Part shown: positions 40,201 to 49,436 of the stretch, one piece after another
How the letters are laid out: each line of letters opens with the position of its first letter
Numbering within the stretch: the first letter of the stretch is position 1
NCBI GenBank assembly: GCA_030849465.1
Contig: JARVLF010000005.1
Location: forward strand, 1-64,000
Length of the DNA stretch: 64,000 bases
Reading direction: 5' to 3'
DNA from: Moesziomyces globuligerus
Taxonomy: Eukaryota > Basidiomycota > Ustilaginomycetes > Ustilaginales > Ustilaginaceae
Position numbers and translations under genes: made by a program
The notes under the pieces: generated by a model
Database searches by the model: none
Seen by the model: the letters and a program-made list of their open reading frames with translations, nothing else
Told to the model about the DNA's origin: nothing

Positions 40201-41734
40201 GGCCGGCAAAGAGCACTTTGCCCGAGCCGACGATCCTTGCTTTGCCCGCATCGGCGGCAGGATCCACCTTCTCGACGTCCTCGACTGCGGTGGGCTTCGA
40301 CTTGGGCTTTCGGAAGAAAGACTTGCTTTCGGCCTTTTCGTCGTTGGCAGCAGCATCCGGATCATCGTCTTGCTGTGCAGCCTCGGCGTCCTCGGCGTCG
40401 TGCGGATGGGGAATGTTGGCGGTCTCTGGATCGTACTCTCTCAGGAGGAGGCTCGTGATGGTGGACTTTCCGGAGCCCGATGGACCGACCAGAGCAGTCA
40501 CTTTGCCCGGCTCGAAGAGGACAGAGACATCCTTGAGACTCGCCACGTTGGAGCGCGAAGGGTAGGAGAAGGTGACACGCTCGAGCTCGAAGCTGGGCGA
40601 CCAGTCCTTGTCGCCCGAGACGGGGACGATGCCGCCCTGGTCGCGAATGTCGATCTTTGGCTCGCGTTCGATGGCCCTTCGGACCTGCTTGAGGGCCGTC
40701 CATGCGTCAAAGATGCCTGCGATGTGGGGCACGATGTTGGCGAGGGAGAAGAGCGAGTTGAGGTAGTTCCAGAAGGTGGTAAGGAGGTCGCCGACGAGCA
40801 GCTTGCCCTCGGCGATGTTGATGGAGCCCCACCAGAAGGCGAGGGAGTAGGTGAGATTGAGCATAAAGTAGACGGCGCTGGTCTCGAGACCGCGAATGGC
40901 AGATCTACGCATGCCGAGCTTCTCGAGCGGTTTTAGCATGGCCTTGTCGAAGCGCTTGAGCAGCTGGGATTCCATGCCAAAAGACTGGACGACGCGGACG
41001 GAGCCGAGGACCTGTTCAAGGAAGGTGGAGGATCGACCTTCGATGCGGAGGGCTGGGGCACCGACGACCTCTGTGGCCTTGCCGAGGACGGAGAAGATGA
41101 TCATGGTGAGCGGCAGGAGGGCGAAAAGGACGCCTGCGATCCTGGGCGCCTTGACGAAGCCGATGATGGCGGAGACGAGGATGGTTGCACCGGACCACGA
41201 GGCGTAGGCGAGCTTCTCACCAAAGCCGGCGCGGACGACCGAGATGTCCTTGCTGGCGCGGTTGGCGATCTCTCCGGCGCCGTGGAGGTCGAAGTGGGCG
41301 GCGTCCTGGGCGAGGACCGAGGCGATGTAGGTGTGTCGCAGTCGTTGGGTGAGGTCGTGGGACGCGGTGGTGAAGCAAGAGAGGAAGAGCCAAGCAAGCA
41401 GGAACTCGCCAAAGCCGACGATGGTGATGACCCATCCGACGTACGAAGCCGCATCACGGATGTCTTGCGGGCTCGATGAGCCCGGCGTGACTCTGTTCGT
41501 GTAGATGCCGTACAGCAAGTCGAGTGCTGGCATGCCGCATCCTGCCAAGAGAGCGGCGGCAAAGCCGACGACGTAGAGCACGCCCGGGTGTCGTGCGAAG
41601 GCGGCGGGCGACTTGACGGGCGATGGAAGCGCGGGGCAGAAGGAGAAGAGGTAGAAGAAGGTGGGCAGACGCGTCCTGTGGGCCTCGAAGGGGAGTCGCG
41701 CCGAGGCGCGAGCGGGCGAGGCTTGGACGTGCAT
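37259..41734 (-). CDS. Full-size ABCB (MDR/P-glycoprotein-type) ABC transporter
   Basis: 1491 aa, one exon, ATG at 41734. The layout is TMD1-NBD1-linker-TMD2-NBD2. NBD1 has Walker A GPSGSGKST near residue 420, signature LSGGQRQR near 615 and Walker B LLCLDEGTSALD. An acidic, Lys-rich insertion of about 60 residues (AEAAQQDDDPDAAANDEKAES) sits between Walker A and the Q-loop of NBD1, which is unusual. NBD2 has CGTSGSGKSS near 1283, LSGGQKQR near 1393 and ILLLDEATSALD. The linker of about 250 residues is Ser/charge-rich. Such exporters pump drugs, lipids or lipopeptide pheromone (Ste6 type); the substrate cannot be told here. The N terminus before TM1 is short and lacks a long cytosolic extension. 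Confidence 0.93.
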   Translation of the reverse strand: MHVQASPARASARLPFEAHRTRLPTFFYLFSFCPALPSPVKSPAAFARHPGVLYVVGFAAALLAGCGMPALDLLYGIYTNRVTPGSSSPQDIRDAASYVGWVITIVGFGEFLLAWLFLSCFTTASHDLTQRLRHTYIASVLAQDAAHFDLHGAGEIANRASKDISVVRAGFGEKLAYASWSGATILVSAIIGFVKAPRIAGVLFALLPLTMIIFSVLGKATEVVGAPALRIEGRSSTFLEQVLGSVRVVQSFGMESQLLKRFDKAMLKPLEKLGMRRSAIRGLETSAVYFMLNLTYSLAFWWGSINIAEGKLLVGDLLTTFWNYLNSLFSLANIVPHIAGIFDAWTALKQVRRAIEREPKIDIRDQGGIVPVSGDKDWSPSFELERVTFSYPSRSNVASLKDVSVLFEPGKVTALVGPSGSGKSTITSLLLREYDPETANIPHPHDAEDAEAAQQDDDPDAAANDEKAESKSFFRKPKSKPTAVEDVEKVDPAADAGKARIVGSGKVLFAGHDVRELNTRWLRSQIAIVQQHPQLFTASVFENVATGLTGTEWEYLPDVDGDPKAVGYDPARTAAVRDKVQLALQKAEAWHFVSNLPQGMDTPISGGRTGLLSGGQRQRVAIARALVREPRLLCLDEGTSALDSDTESKIKLALQKEQEERGMTTILIAHRLSTIEHADKIVVLKNGRIIEQGTHDNLMEKKDAGGHAGLYRSMVMQQRHLAEYEGEDAHNITGLHKEGSGASSGPKSPDLTSSDVSLATSAESKEVERLDAADYRRSMSGMTDGTRTKVDGASTVRSASVVPDEPVSSHASREVPLVRHRSSRASDNPYRSFCGRTGTALAQHEHASETAAATKSVDRMPASTAPSAELDTATPDDAKSLTSRGDSEHQSKKARKEEKRRLRKTFYRYVNDQKFWFTFGILGAVATGASFPIAGWLTGGAVNSLSIEGDNQRLRNEANRWALWFLILALADLVIVMIGSFFLETASEHVMRKLKKEGLTSLIRQEIGFFDAEEHASGAMSAAVSSHPANVAAATGLVLAQVVVSSINLLGSVILGLVLSWKTSVVCLAPIFVLFVSGWLNIVMLEKYEAVAQKPADRAASYVSENVDAIKTVAALGREAETMRVFDERARADPKRTRYLIFGAGGFAVSQAMVLLLSALVFYWGGTLLSRNEVDITALYASFEAVIIAAFSAGRLFTFVPDYGRATNSFKTISGWINRKPLVADTRGLPALDPSARAKVDSGSYAAEDIVLRDIELRYPQRPNHPALKELSITIPAGKSVAFCGTSGSGKSSILALLQRFYDPCKGSIEFGGVNVRQVPLEKLRQEMAYVSQDPILYEGTIRWNLSLGSNQADDVTQADLEKACEDAYILDFVRGLPNGFDTEIGFKGSQLSGGQKQRLCIARALLRNPKILLLDEATSALDAESEIQVQRALDRAALGRTTVTIAHRLSSLRKCDWIFVVEDGGIRESGTHADLIARGGRYRELMELQL

Positions 41735-42809
41735 GGTTGCCGTTGGGTGTAGGGGTTCTACAGCACAAGTTCGGACATCACCACCACCGGAGACGAGAGC
41801 AGGGTCGTAGCGGAGTCGGTCTGGTGGACGCAGTCGTGAGCGCTTTCAGAGGCGAGACGAAGCAGTGGAACCGCACATACGGACGCTACGGCAGCTGTGG
41901 CGATGATCGTATCGGCGTCGACGATAGAAGCAATGCAGCGACGAGGGGTGATAGAGTCGCTAATTTTGAGATTGAAGCAAGCGACGGGAGAGGAGGGGGG
42001 ACTGACGGGAATTGCGGAGGATGGAGGAGAGATGAATATATACAAATGCGAGCGAGGTGATGAAGAAAGTCGTGGCTCGGTTTCGACTCAGCCTCCGGTG
42101 GTAGGGGACCCGGCATGCAGCTCGGCTAGCTTCCGACCGCTGCACCGAGCATCCGATGGAGACCGCCGAGTCGACCGGTTTCGAGTGCGGCTTACGCTTG
42201 GCGTGTGTGTACGTACACAGACCGCCACGTTCTGTGCGACCTGACCAGACCCCGCAGAGCTTAACGAAAAGGCTCGACGGGCATCAGATTATCCGCTTGC
42301 CCGTGCGGCTGTGCGACATTTCGCAACTGGCCGCCTGCCACTTTTCCGTGCTGGCTGCGCTCTCATGTGTGGTCCCGCGGGCGCGACGGCAGGACCGAAT
42401 TGGTCGGATATTTCGGAGAACAGATCGGAGCTGTCAAAAGCGCAGTCAGGAGTCAGGCCTGACTCGAACGCGCCTCGCACAACCCACAAGAGCGATTTCC
42501 ACGGCCAAGCCAGGTCCAGTTTCGCAATTCTCTTGGCAATTTTCTCTCGTTTTTTCTTCTCCCTCATGTCAGACAGCCAAGCCGCGGCAACCGCCATGGG
42601 CGATTCGCCAGCGAGACGCGCTTCTCGTTTAGCCAGGATCGCCAGCTGCTGCTGCTTGAGATTTTAGTAACACTTCGGAGCGGCGTCTCGCGCAAAGCGC
42701 ATTCCCAACTGCAGAGTGGCGACGCCATGACTCGAGCAAGCTGCTGCTCCGCGGCGTCATGCTCCGCGATGTCATGCAACATCCTCAAGGGCCTCGGCGT
42801 GGCCGCTCT
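41735..42809. other. ABC transporter upstream region, no gene supported
   Basis: About 1.1 kb between the ABC transporter start and the protease stop. Overlapping short frames on both strands show no conserved features. It presumably holds the transporter promoter. Confidence 0.5.
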
Positions 42810-44051
42810 TTACAGGGGCGCGAGGCCGATCCAGTCGCCGTGCGCCGTCCTGCTCAGCACCGTGTAGAGGCTCTTGAGCAGCGGCGTGCCGGCTACGTTG
42901 GGCACAAACGGGTTGGTGGTGCCGACGAGCAGACTGAGGCAGCCGGGCATGTCGGGGTCGTTGCTCTTCATCAGAATGTCCGAGTCTTTGACTGCGACGA
43001 GCGTGCCGTCCGGAAGCACGAGCTGCACGCCCAGCTTGGTCTCGCACGGCATCGAGTAGATGATGGGCTCCTCTTTGGACCGTTGTACCTTGAGCCCCGC
43101 CCGGTTCATGATCGCATCCATCCTCGACACGGGCAGCATCGATACGGACGAGCCCGTGTCGAGCAACAGATTCACCGCGTCCACCTCGGTCGCTCCCTCG
43201 ACTCTGACGCTGCTGCCCACCAGCATCCAGCCCGCGTCGCCGCTGACAGGATACCGCTTCAGCTTGGGATACTTGACAAAGTCGAACCCGCCCACCTCTA
43301 GCGAGGGCTCGGCACCAAGAGAAAGTGCGATCGTCCCGGCAAAGTCCGCCTTGTGCTTGGCCAGCCGCGCAAGTACCGGCTCGGTTTGCGTGCTCAGCTC
43401 GCGGCCGAGGCCCAGGAGGCCGTCGTGATCCAGCTTGGCGTCGCGCTCAAACGTCTTGCTCGCACCACCGACCATGGCGCCTTGAATGTGCAGGGCGTCG
43501 AGCTCCACCACATCGTGGAAGAGCGTCACGTCCATCTCTCCGTCTCCGTATGCCTCGTGCACCTTGCGCGCCACGCGGCTGGTGCTCGACATCTTTGGAT
43601 CGTACCGGTGCTTGCCCGAAGCTCCGGGACACTCGGTATCCTTGCACGAGGCTAGCACGGCCCAGGTGAGCGTCGAGCCCGTGTCGGCGGTGAGGTTGAA
43701 GCGCTGCGCTGGAGTGCCGATGGACACCTCGGCGTTGTACGTCTCGCCGAGCATCTTTGGATAGCCTCCCACCGCGTGCAGCGGCACGACGGTGCCTCGC
43801 CGACGCACCACCGCAGGTAGGGGCGGTGCGTCGCTCGTGCTGACGAGCTTCAGTTGTCCGTAGACAGCGTCGGGATTGCGAATCGCCCAGCCGGCGTAGC
43901 GCGCAACCGTGTGCCTGTACCCCGCCTTGAGATCGGTCACACTAACGCCATCCCCAGCTGACCCAGGCGTCTGGTACCCATCGTGTCTTCGACCACACAC
44001 AGCGGTGGCCAGCAGGAATGGCAAGACGGCCAGCAGCGCATTGCCCAACAT
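42810..44051 (-). CDS. Secreted pepsin-type (A1) aspartic protease
   Basis: 413 aa from ATG 44051; longer in-frame extensions use GTG or earlier ATGs without a leader. MLGNALLAVLPFLLATAVCG is a signal peptide. A propeptide of about 75 residues follows. The mature domain starts near YNAEVSIGTPAQRFNL. The two catalytic motifs are ADTGSTLTW (Asp near 120) and LLDTGSSVSML (Asp near 301), with the first-lobe hydrophobic-Gly motif DGLLGLGRE. No GPI-like hydrophobic tail, so probably released. Acid extracellular or vacuolar proteolysis is the expected role. Intronless. Confidence 0.92.
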   Translation of the reverse strand: MLGNALLAVLPFLLATAVCGRRHDGYQTPGSAGDGVSVTDLKAGYRHTVARYAGWAIRNPDAVYGQLKLVSTSDAPPLPAVVRRRGTVVPLHAVGGYPKMLGETYNAEVSIGTPAQRFNLTADTGSTLTWAVLASCKDTECPGASGKHRYDPKMSSTSRVARKVHEAYGDGEMDVTLFHDVVELDALHIQGAMVGGASKTFERDAKLDHDGLLGLGRELSTQTEPVLARLAKHKADFAGTIALSLGAEPSLEVGGFDFVKYPKLKRYPVSGDAGWMLVGSSVRVEGATEVDAVNLLLDTGSSVSMLPVSRMDAIMNRAGLKVQRSKEEPIIYSMPCETKLGVQLVLPDGTLVAVKDSDILMKSNDPDMPGCLSLLVGTTNPFVPNVAGTPLLKSLYTVLSRTAHGDWIGLAPL

Positions 44052-44884
44052 CCTGTCGATTTCCACTTTCGGTTGAGGGTTGATGTGAAAGAGGATTGAG
44101 CGAGGGCCTCTTCTTTGATCTCTTATGTATGGCTTGCCTTGGTCAACCAACCCTGTCTTGGAAGCTCCCACCAACGAATCCATTGCGGCCCAAATGAGAT
44201 CTGGCCCAGGCCATCGTAGGCTTGGTGAGACACGGCTGTGGCTGCAGCCGAACCGAGCGTTGATCAATGCCCTGGCCGGAGCGAGAATCAGTGGCGTGGC
44301 AGTCCTACATGAAGTCGATGCCGTCCCCACTAAGCCATGCATTTCCCAGCCCACCGTTCTGTCGACGGCCGAAGCTCGGATTCGCCACTAATACCCCCAC
44401 TCTTGATTGTTTGGCAACGCCACAGGGCCAAAGGCTTGGCGGTGCTACGAGAGCAGTGGATCCTCTGGCTCTGATACGGCACGCACGCCATCGTGCTTTG
44501 CTGCAATGCTCGGCGGTGGGAGCGGCAAAACCTGAGTGATTCCAGCCTTGATTTCGCCCATCCGCGACCAGTCACATCGCCCCACAGGGCAGAATCAACA
44601 GGAGTTCCACCTTCAAAAGACTTCGAGGAGCTTTGCCTACCCGTGGGCGGCCCGCGATGCACGCGTCGAGGTCCGAGTGCGATGGTTCGCTCAAGGGTGC
44701 ATGCTGCCCAAGCACACTTGCTCCAACTCGTCATGGTCAACATGGACTCGCGCTTTCGCCGAAAGATGGGCACCACGTGCAATTTGAGTCCAGTCTCGCA
44801 CACGCACTCAAACGCGGGGAACAGCACATGGACCGAAGCTTGAATTTCACGATCCAGTCCTACGTTGCCAAGATGAGCGCGACC
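44052..44884. other. Protease promoter region and PEX5 3' flank
   Basis: No gene supported. Both flanking genes are on the minus strand. Confidence 0.5.
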
Positions 44885-47521
44885 TTAAAAGTCGTATCCG
44901 ACTTCGCCTACCCCTCCCGCACTGCGGTTGGGAGGACCTGCAGGAGCTACGAAGTCAGTGAGGTCAAACGCATTGATGTCTCGTCGGCTGCACTTTGCTG
45001 CGAGATCGGGTCTGTTGAGCAGCTCCAAGGCGACACGGAACGTCTCCCACAGACTGCCGCTCGTCGCACTCGAAGGACGATTCGCATCCTTGCCCCCCGC
45101 CACCATGCCCAACGTCTCGGCCTCGGCCTGCTGCAAGGTAAGCGCAGTGTAGATGTGCTCTGCCGCATCCTGGTACATCTTGAGGTTGAGGCACGAGATC
45201 GAGAGGTTAAAGTGGCAGCGCACGAACTCGGGCTGCAAGTTGAGCGCATGGTGGTAGTACTGGATCGCCTCTGCACTCCGACCGCTGTTGGAAAGCGTCG
45301 CACCGAGTCGGTTGTACAGCAACCAATCCTGAGGACGCACCGAGAGCGCGGTGCTAAAGCAGTCGACCGCCTTATCGTAGTCTTCGCTCGAGTTAAAGAT
45401 GACGCCCAACGCCACCTGCACGTCGGCGTCGATCTCGCCGCTCTCGCCGCCACTCTGCACCATGGCGATCAGCAGGTTGGTCAGCCGCGAGTGCTTTTCC
45501 GTCACCGAAGCCGAGGTGCTGTGCGACGAGACGCTGTCGCTGCGTCCGCGTTGCGCTGCGGCCGTGGAGGCCAGCTGCGCATCGGCACGACGAACGACGT
45601 CGGCATACTTTTCGTTGCGCTCGATCCAGCGTTCGATCGCCTCGTACGCGGCGCTGCGGTCGTTTTCGTTGGTGTAGCTCACCGCCAACGCCAACCAGGC
45701 GTCTTTGAGGTTGGCGTCGAGCTCGAGCGCCTTGCGCAGCGCGGCGATCGCCTGCACCTCGCGCTCGTTCTCCTGCTGCTTGACGCCGAGATCGTACCAC
45801 GCCGTCGCGTCGTGCGGATCCTGCTGCACCGCCGCCTCCTTTTCGAGCACCGACTCGAGCCCGGCCGGCAGCCCACCCGCGTGCTCGGCATGGTGGCGCG
45901 TAGATGCAATGTACGGATTGTCGCTCAGGAAGCGATACGCCGGTGCTGCCTGCGCCATCGTCTCGCCGCGCTGCGGCAGCGTCACGGGGCGGATGCCCGC
46001 AGAGGTCACCTCGAAATCGTCCCAGTCGCTCTGCAGCTTATCCCACTCGGCCGTCTGCGCACCCGGATAGCCGCGACCCTGCGAGCCCTGCCAGCGACGG
46101 CCGACAAAGTCGTGCTCGTCGTCCTCCATGGCCTCGCTGCGCGAGAGGTCCTCCTCCCAGCGCCGCGCAAACGTGCTCGCGTGCGGGATGTTGGCGCCGA
46201 GCCGCTGGTAGCGCTCCCACTCGCGCGCGTCCGCATCGTCCTCGCGCATCCGCTCGGCGACGTTGCCGCCATCGCCGACAAACGCGCGCGCGCTCTCGTC
46301 CATCGCCTGCCGTTCGATCGCCGCACTCCGCGCGTCCTCCTCCGCCCACAGCTCGTTGATCGCCGCGCGGTTCGCCACCTCCTGCTCCAGCCTCGCCGCC
46401 GCAGACACGTTGGCGTCGCTCGCAAAGTTGTTGCCGAGCTGCTTCTGCACGCTCGCAGGCAGCTGCTGCGCGTGCCCCGCAGCAGCCATCTGGTTCGCCC
46501 AGCTGTACGCCTCCTGCTGCGTCTGCGGCTGCGTCTGGGTGGCAGGGGCGTCGCGCGCCTTGCCCTTGCCCTTGTCGGCAGCGAGGGCCGCGTCGGTCTC
46601 GACAATGTTGTCGCCGTGGATGCCGGCCTGCTTGTCGCGGATCTTGCGCATGAGGTCGAGGAAGCTGCTCTGCCGGAACTTGGCGCTCTGGTCGTGCTCC
46701 ACCGACGAGACGAGTCGGCCGGCGGTGCGTGCGAGCTCGTCGCGCTCCTGCGGATCCGCATACTCAGCCTTCTGGGCGCTCTTCGCCTCTGCGACATCCG
46801 CCACACCGGAGGCTGGTTGGGTGGATGCTTCGAACGCGGTGAAGGCCTCTGCCCACCTGGCGTTGTCCGTCTGGGGCGTAGCTTGGGTGGTCTGCGCGAG
46901 GGTGTGGGGCGCCAGCTCTTGCCTGTTGACGTTGCTGCCGTACTGCATGTTGGCGAGGGGCTGGGGCATCACGCCCATGCGGAGGCCGAGGGGGATGACG
47001 TTGGGATGGACGGCGTGGGCGTGCGGTTCGGCGTGCATCTGCGCCGACTGCTGGGGCTGGCTCGCTTCGGCGCTGAGAAAGTCGCTCGCCCACGCCGAGG
47101 CCGCCTGCGCACGCGGAGCTTGCTGCACCGTGCTCGACCTGGAGAAGGCGGGCCGGAAGCTCGCCTCCATGTCGGCGATGCTCGCGCCGGGCGAGGCGCG
47201 ATGCTGTGCCTGCAGCGGCGTGCGCGATCCACTGGGCAGGTTGCCGCGCAGCTGCGAGACGTCAAACGCATCGTGCGCCAGCTGCGGACCGAACGCACGC
47301 TGCTGCGGCTGCGCGCCGAAGAACGCCGTCTGCTGTTGCGACGACGACGCACCGCCCGCGTGCGAGGAGCGGAACGAAGCCTGCGGTTGGCCACCAAAGC
47401 CACCCGAGGCGTACGAGTCGTTCTGCGCACCTCGGTCCTGGCCGAAGCGCTTACCGATGTTCTGGAGCGGATTGGAGGGGCCGCATCCTGCGCCCCCCGA
47501 AACGAGGTCGGACATCGACAT
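44885..47521 (-). CDS. PEX5: PEX5, peroxisomal PTS1 import receptor
   Basis: 878 aa from ATG 47521 (MSMSDLVSGGAGCG); the frame extends upstream only from TTG. The N-terminal cysteine that is monoubiquitinated for receptor recycling is present (C13 in GGAGCGPSNPLQ). The disordered N-terminal half contains WxxxF-type motifs that bind Pex14/Pex13: WASDF, WAEAF and DWDDF. TPR repeats run from about residue 570 to 795 (WYDLGVKQQENEREVQAIAALRKAL, ALGVIFNSSEDYDKAVDCFSTAL, LYNRLGATLSNSGRSAEAIQYYHHAL, HFNLSISCLNLKMYQDAAEHIYTAL) and recognise the C-terminal SKL-type signal of cargo. Intronless. Confidence 0.97.
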   Translation of the reverse strand: MSMSDLVSGGAGCGPSNPLQNIGKRFGQDRGAQNDSYASGGFGGQPQASFRSSHAGGASSSQQQTAFFGAQPQQRAFGPQLAHDAFDVSQLRGNLPSGSRTPLQAQHRASPGASIADMEASFRPAFSRSSTVQQAPRAQAASAWASDFLSAEASQPQQSAQMHAEPHAHAVHPNVIPLGLRMGVMPQPLANMQYGSNVNRQELAPHTLAQTTQATPQTDNARWAEAFTAFEASTQPASGVADVAEAKSAQKAEYADPQERDELARTAGRLVSSVEHDQSAKFRQSSFLDLMRKIRDKQAGIHGDNIVETDAALAADKGKGKARDAPATQTQPQTQQEAYSWANQMAAAGHAQQLPASVQKQLGNNFASDANVSAAARLEQEVANRAAINELWAEEDARSAAIERQAMDESARAFVGDGGNVAERMREDDADAREWERYQRLGANIPHASTFARRWEEDLSRSEAMEDDEHDFVGRRWQGSQGRGYPGAQTAEWDKLQSDWDDFEVTSAGIRPVTLPQRGETMAQAAPAYRFLSDNPYIASTRHHAEHAGGLPAGLESVLEKEAAVQQDPHDATAWYDLGVKQQENEREVQAIAALRKALELDANLKDAWLALAVSYTNENDRSAAYEAIERWIERNEKYADVVRRADAQLASTAAAQRGRSDSVSSHSTSASVTEKHSRLTNLLIAMVQSGGESGEIDADVQVALGVIFNSSEDYDKAVDCFSTALSVRPQDWLLYNRLGATLSNSGRSAEAIQYYHHALNLQPEFVRCHFNLSISCLNLKMYQDAAEHIYTALTLQQAEAETLGMVAGGKDANRPSSATSGSLWETFRVALELLNRPDLAAKCSRRDINAFDLTDFVAPAGPPNRSAGGVGEVGYDF

Positions 47522-47983
47522 GGCTTGTACGAGGTCGTGCCCGCAAAGATGATGGTGTTGGCGAGAGCAAACGGATCGAGACAAGCGCCGGCTGAGTTCA
47601 GAGTGGCAAAGCCGGTGCTCCGGATCGCAGCCGAAGCGCTCGAATTTAGGGCGCGGATTCCTCGAGTGCGCTTAGTCGCCCGACAGGTCTCGTCTCGGCT
47701 CGCATTTCACGCGCGAGCGAGCCGGAAGAGCGATGTGCCCATGCTGTTAGGCCTACTTTACCACCACGACTCTGAAAATTCCCCGACCTTCATCGCTGGA
47801 CCTTGAACGCAATCCCCATCCATACAGCTGGCAAACGACACGGCAAAAGCGATTCGATTCGAACAAAGGGCACTGGAACAGACACGGGAGAGCCAACGGA
47901 ACTGAAGGATGCAGGATGCGGAGAAAGCTTTGGGATCAGAAGCCCGAGGCGGAGAAGCACTCGAGTTGAGGTTGGAGCTGAGG
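47522..47983. other. PEX5 upstream region and 3' flank of the RPEL gene
   Basis: No gene supported; 462 bases between two minus-strand genes. Confidence 0.5.
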
Positions 47984-48556
47984 TTAGGTCTCCTGGTGCG
48001 GGAGGATGCCCTTCTGCATGAGCGCGTCCGGGTCGGGGCGAGACTCTAGGTCCTTCTGCAGCTGGTTTCCCAGCCTGGCCCTCTCGAGCTCGTCGCGCTT
48101 GGCCTGCAAGGCGGGCGCGACGCTCTGGTCCTTGAGGATGCCGCGGTTGACGAGGTCGTCCTTCTCCGGTCTGCGTTCCAACCTCCCTTCGAGCTTGTCG
48201 GTGAGCTGGGACCTTTGGAGCTCGTCGCGCTTGGCCTGGAGCGCAGGAGCGACGCTCTGGTCCTTGAGGATGCCGCGGTTGATGAGGTCGTCCTTTTCCG
48301 GTCGTCGTTCCAGTCGACCTTCGAGCTTGTCGGCGAGCTGCGACTTGGCCAGCTCGTCCCGTTTGGCCTGCAGCGATGGCGCGAGGTTGCCCGGCTTGAG
48401 GATGTTTTTCTCCTCCAGCTCGTGCCGGTCAGGTCGATGGCCCAGACTCCGTTCCAGCCGTGCTCGGTCGCTGTCCGAAAGCGGACTCACAGGTCCGCCA
48501 GCCGAGCCGCCCGCAGCATTCGCTGCCCCAACGTCAAGTTCACCCAGAGTAGCCAT
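47984..48556 (-). CDS. RPEL-repeat protein (putative G-actin binding)
   Basis: 190 aa from ATG 48556 (MATLGELDVGAANAAGG). Four tandem RPEL-type repeats of about 44 residues: LERSLGHRPDRHELEEKNIL, LEGRLERRPEKDDLINRGIL, a near-identical third, and LQKDLESRPDPDALMQKGIL. Each contains the RPxxxxL core that binds monomeric actin in the MRTF/Phactr families. Repeats two and three are almost identical at the protein level, so a recent duplication is likely. There is no other domain. A role in actin sensing is inferred from the motif only. Confidence 0.88.
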   Translation of the reverse strand: MATLGELDVGAANAAGGSAGGPVSPLSDSDRARLERSLGHRPDRHELEEKNILKPGNLAPSLQAKRDELAKSQLADKLEGRLERRPEKDDLINRGILKDQSVAPALQAKRDELQRSQLTDKLEGRLERRPEKDDLVNRGILKDQSVAPALQAKRDELERARLGNQLQKDLESRPDPDALMQKGILPHQET

Positions 48557-48986
48557 CCTGGTTCTCCTCGTCGTCTGATCCGGAAAAGAGATAAGGACGG
48601 TGTTGGTACGGATGGATGACTGCAATCTGCCAAGAGGCTGAGCTGCCAAGAGGCTGAGCTGGGCGCGTCTTGTCTTTTTCAGGGGCCGCTTCACACTATC
48701 CCACACGCACGCACGGGACACCCTCCAGCCGAGCGCCTCAGCCCCTCTCCCGCCGCGCCGCTCGGACCTCTCCCCGCACATTTTTACCCCCCCAAAAGCG
48801 CCCGACATGCAGCTTGCAGCCTGCAGCTCCCCAAGACCCTGAGCCTCGCTCTGCCCAAGAAATCCAAGCCCCGCTCCCACCGCCATCCCATGCCATGGTC
48901 ACTCACAACGAAATCAGACACGCTACACATCGGATCCAACATGATTAATAGTAATACAGTGATGCCAGGCCCAGCCCAGGCGCGCG
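48557..48986. other. RPEL gene upstream region and TOP1 3' flank
   Basis: No gene supported. Contains a direct duplication of CAAGAGGCTGAGCTG (48638-48660). Confidence 0.5.
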
Positions 48987-49404
48987 CTAGGCTGCAGCGA
49001 GCGGCTTGTCGTCCTCGCTGTCGCTGCTCATGCTGCTCTCGCTCTGCTCGGTCTTGTCGACCGCCTGGATCGGCTTGCTCAGCTTGCGGTCCGCCGCCGT
49101 CTGCTTCTTGAGCACGCCGTTGGCCGCCGGCTTGGCCTCGTTCGACTCGGCCGCCGCCGTCATGGCCGCCATCGAGCCGCCGTCTTCGCCCTTGCGCTCC
49201 GCCGAGTCCAGCTTGCGCATCTTGCCCTGTGCATCCTTGACAAATGCCCAGCGCGCCGAAATGTCGCGCCCGTCGTCGCCCGACGCCGCCCACTTGAACT
49301 TCTTCTGCAGCGCGTTGGCGAAAAACTGGCTGATGTTCATCACCTGCAGCCCCAGCTCCATCTTTTCGCTGTCGCCCGTCGAGTTGGCCGTACCCGTCTT
49401 CTTG

Positions 49405-49436
<32 letters not shown>

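Noticed and set aside
44633..47806. 1057-codon frame antisense to PEX5
   Set aside because: Arg/Leu/His-rich shadow of a clearly identified gene.
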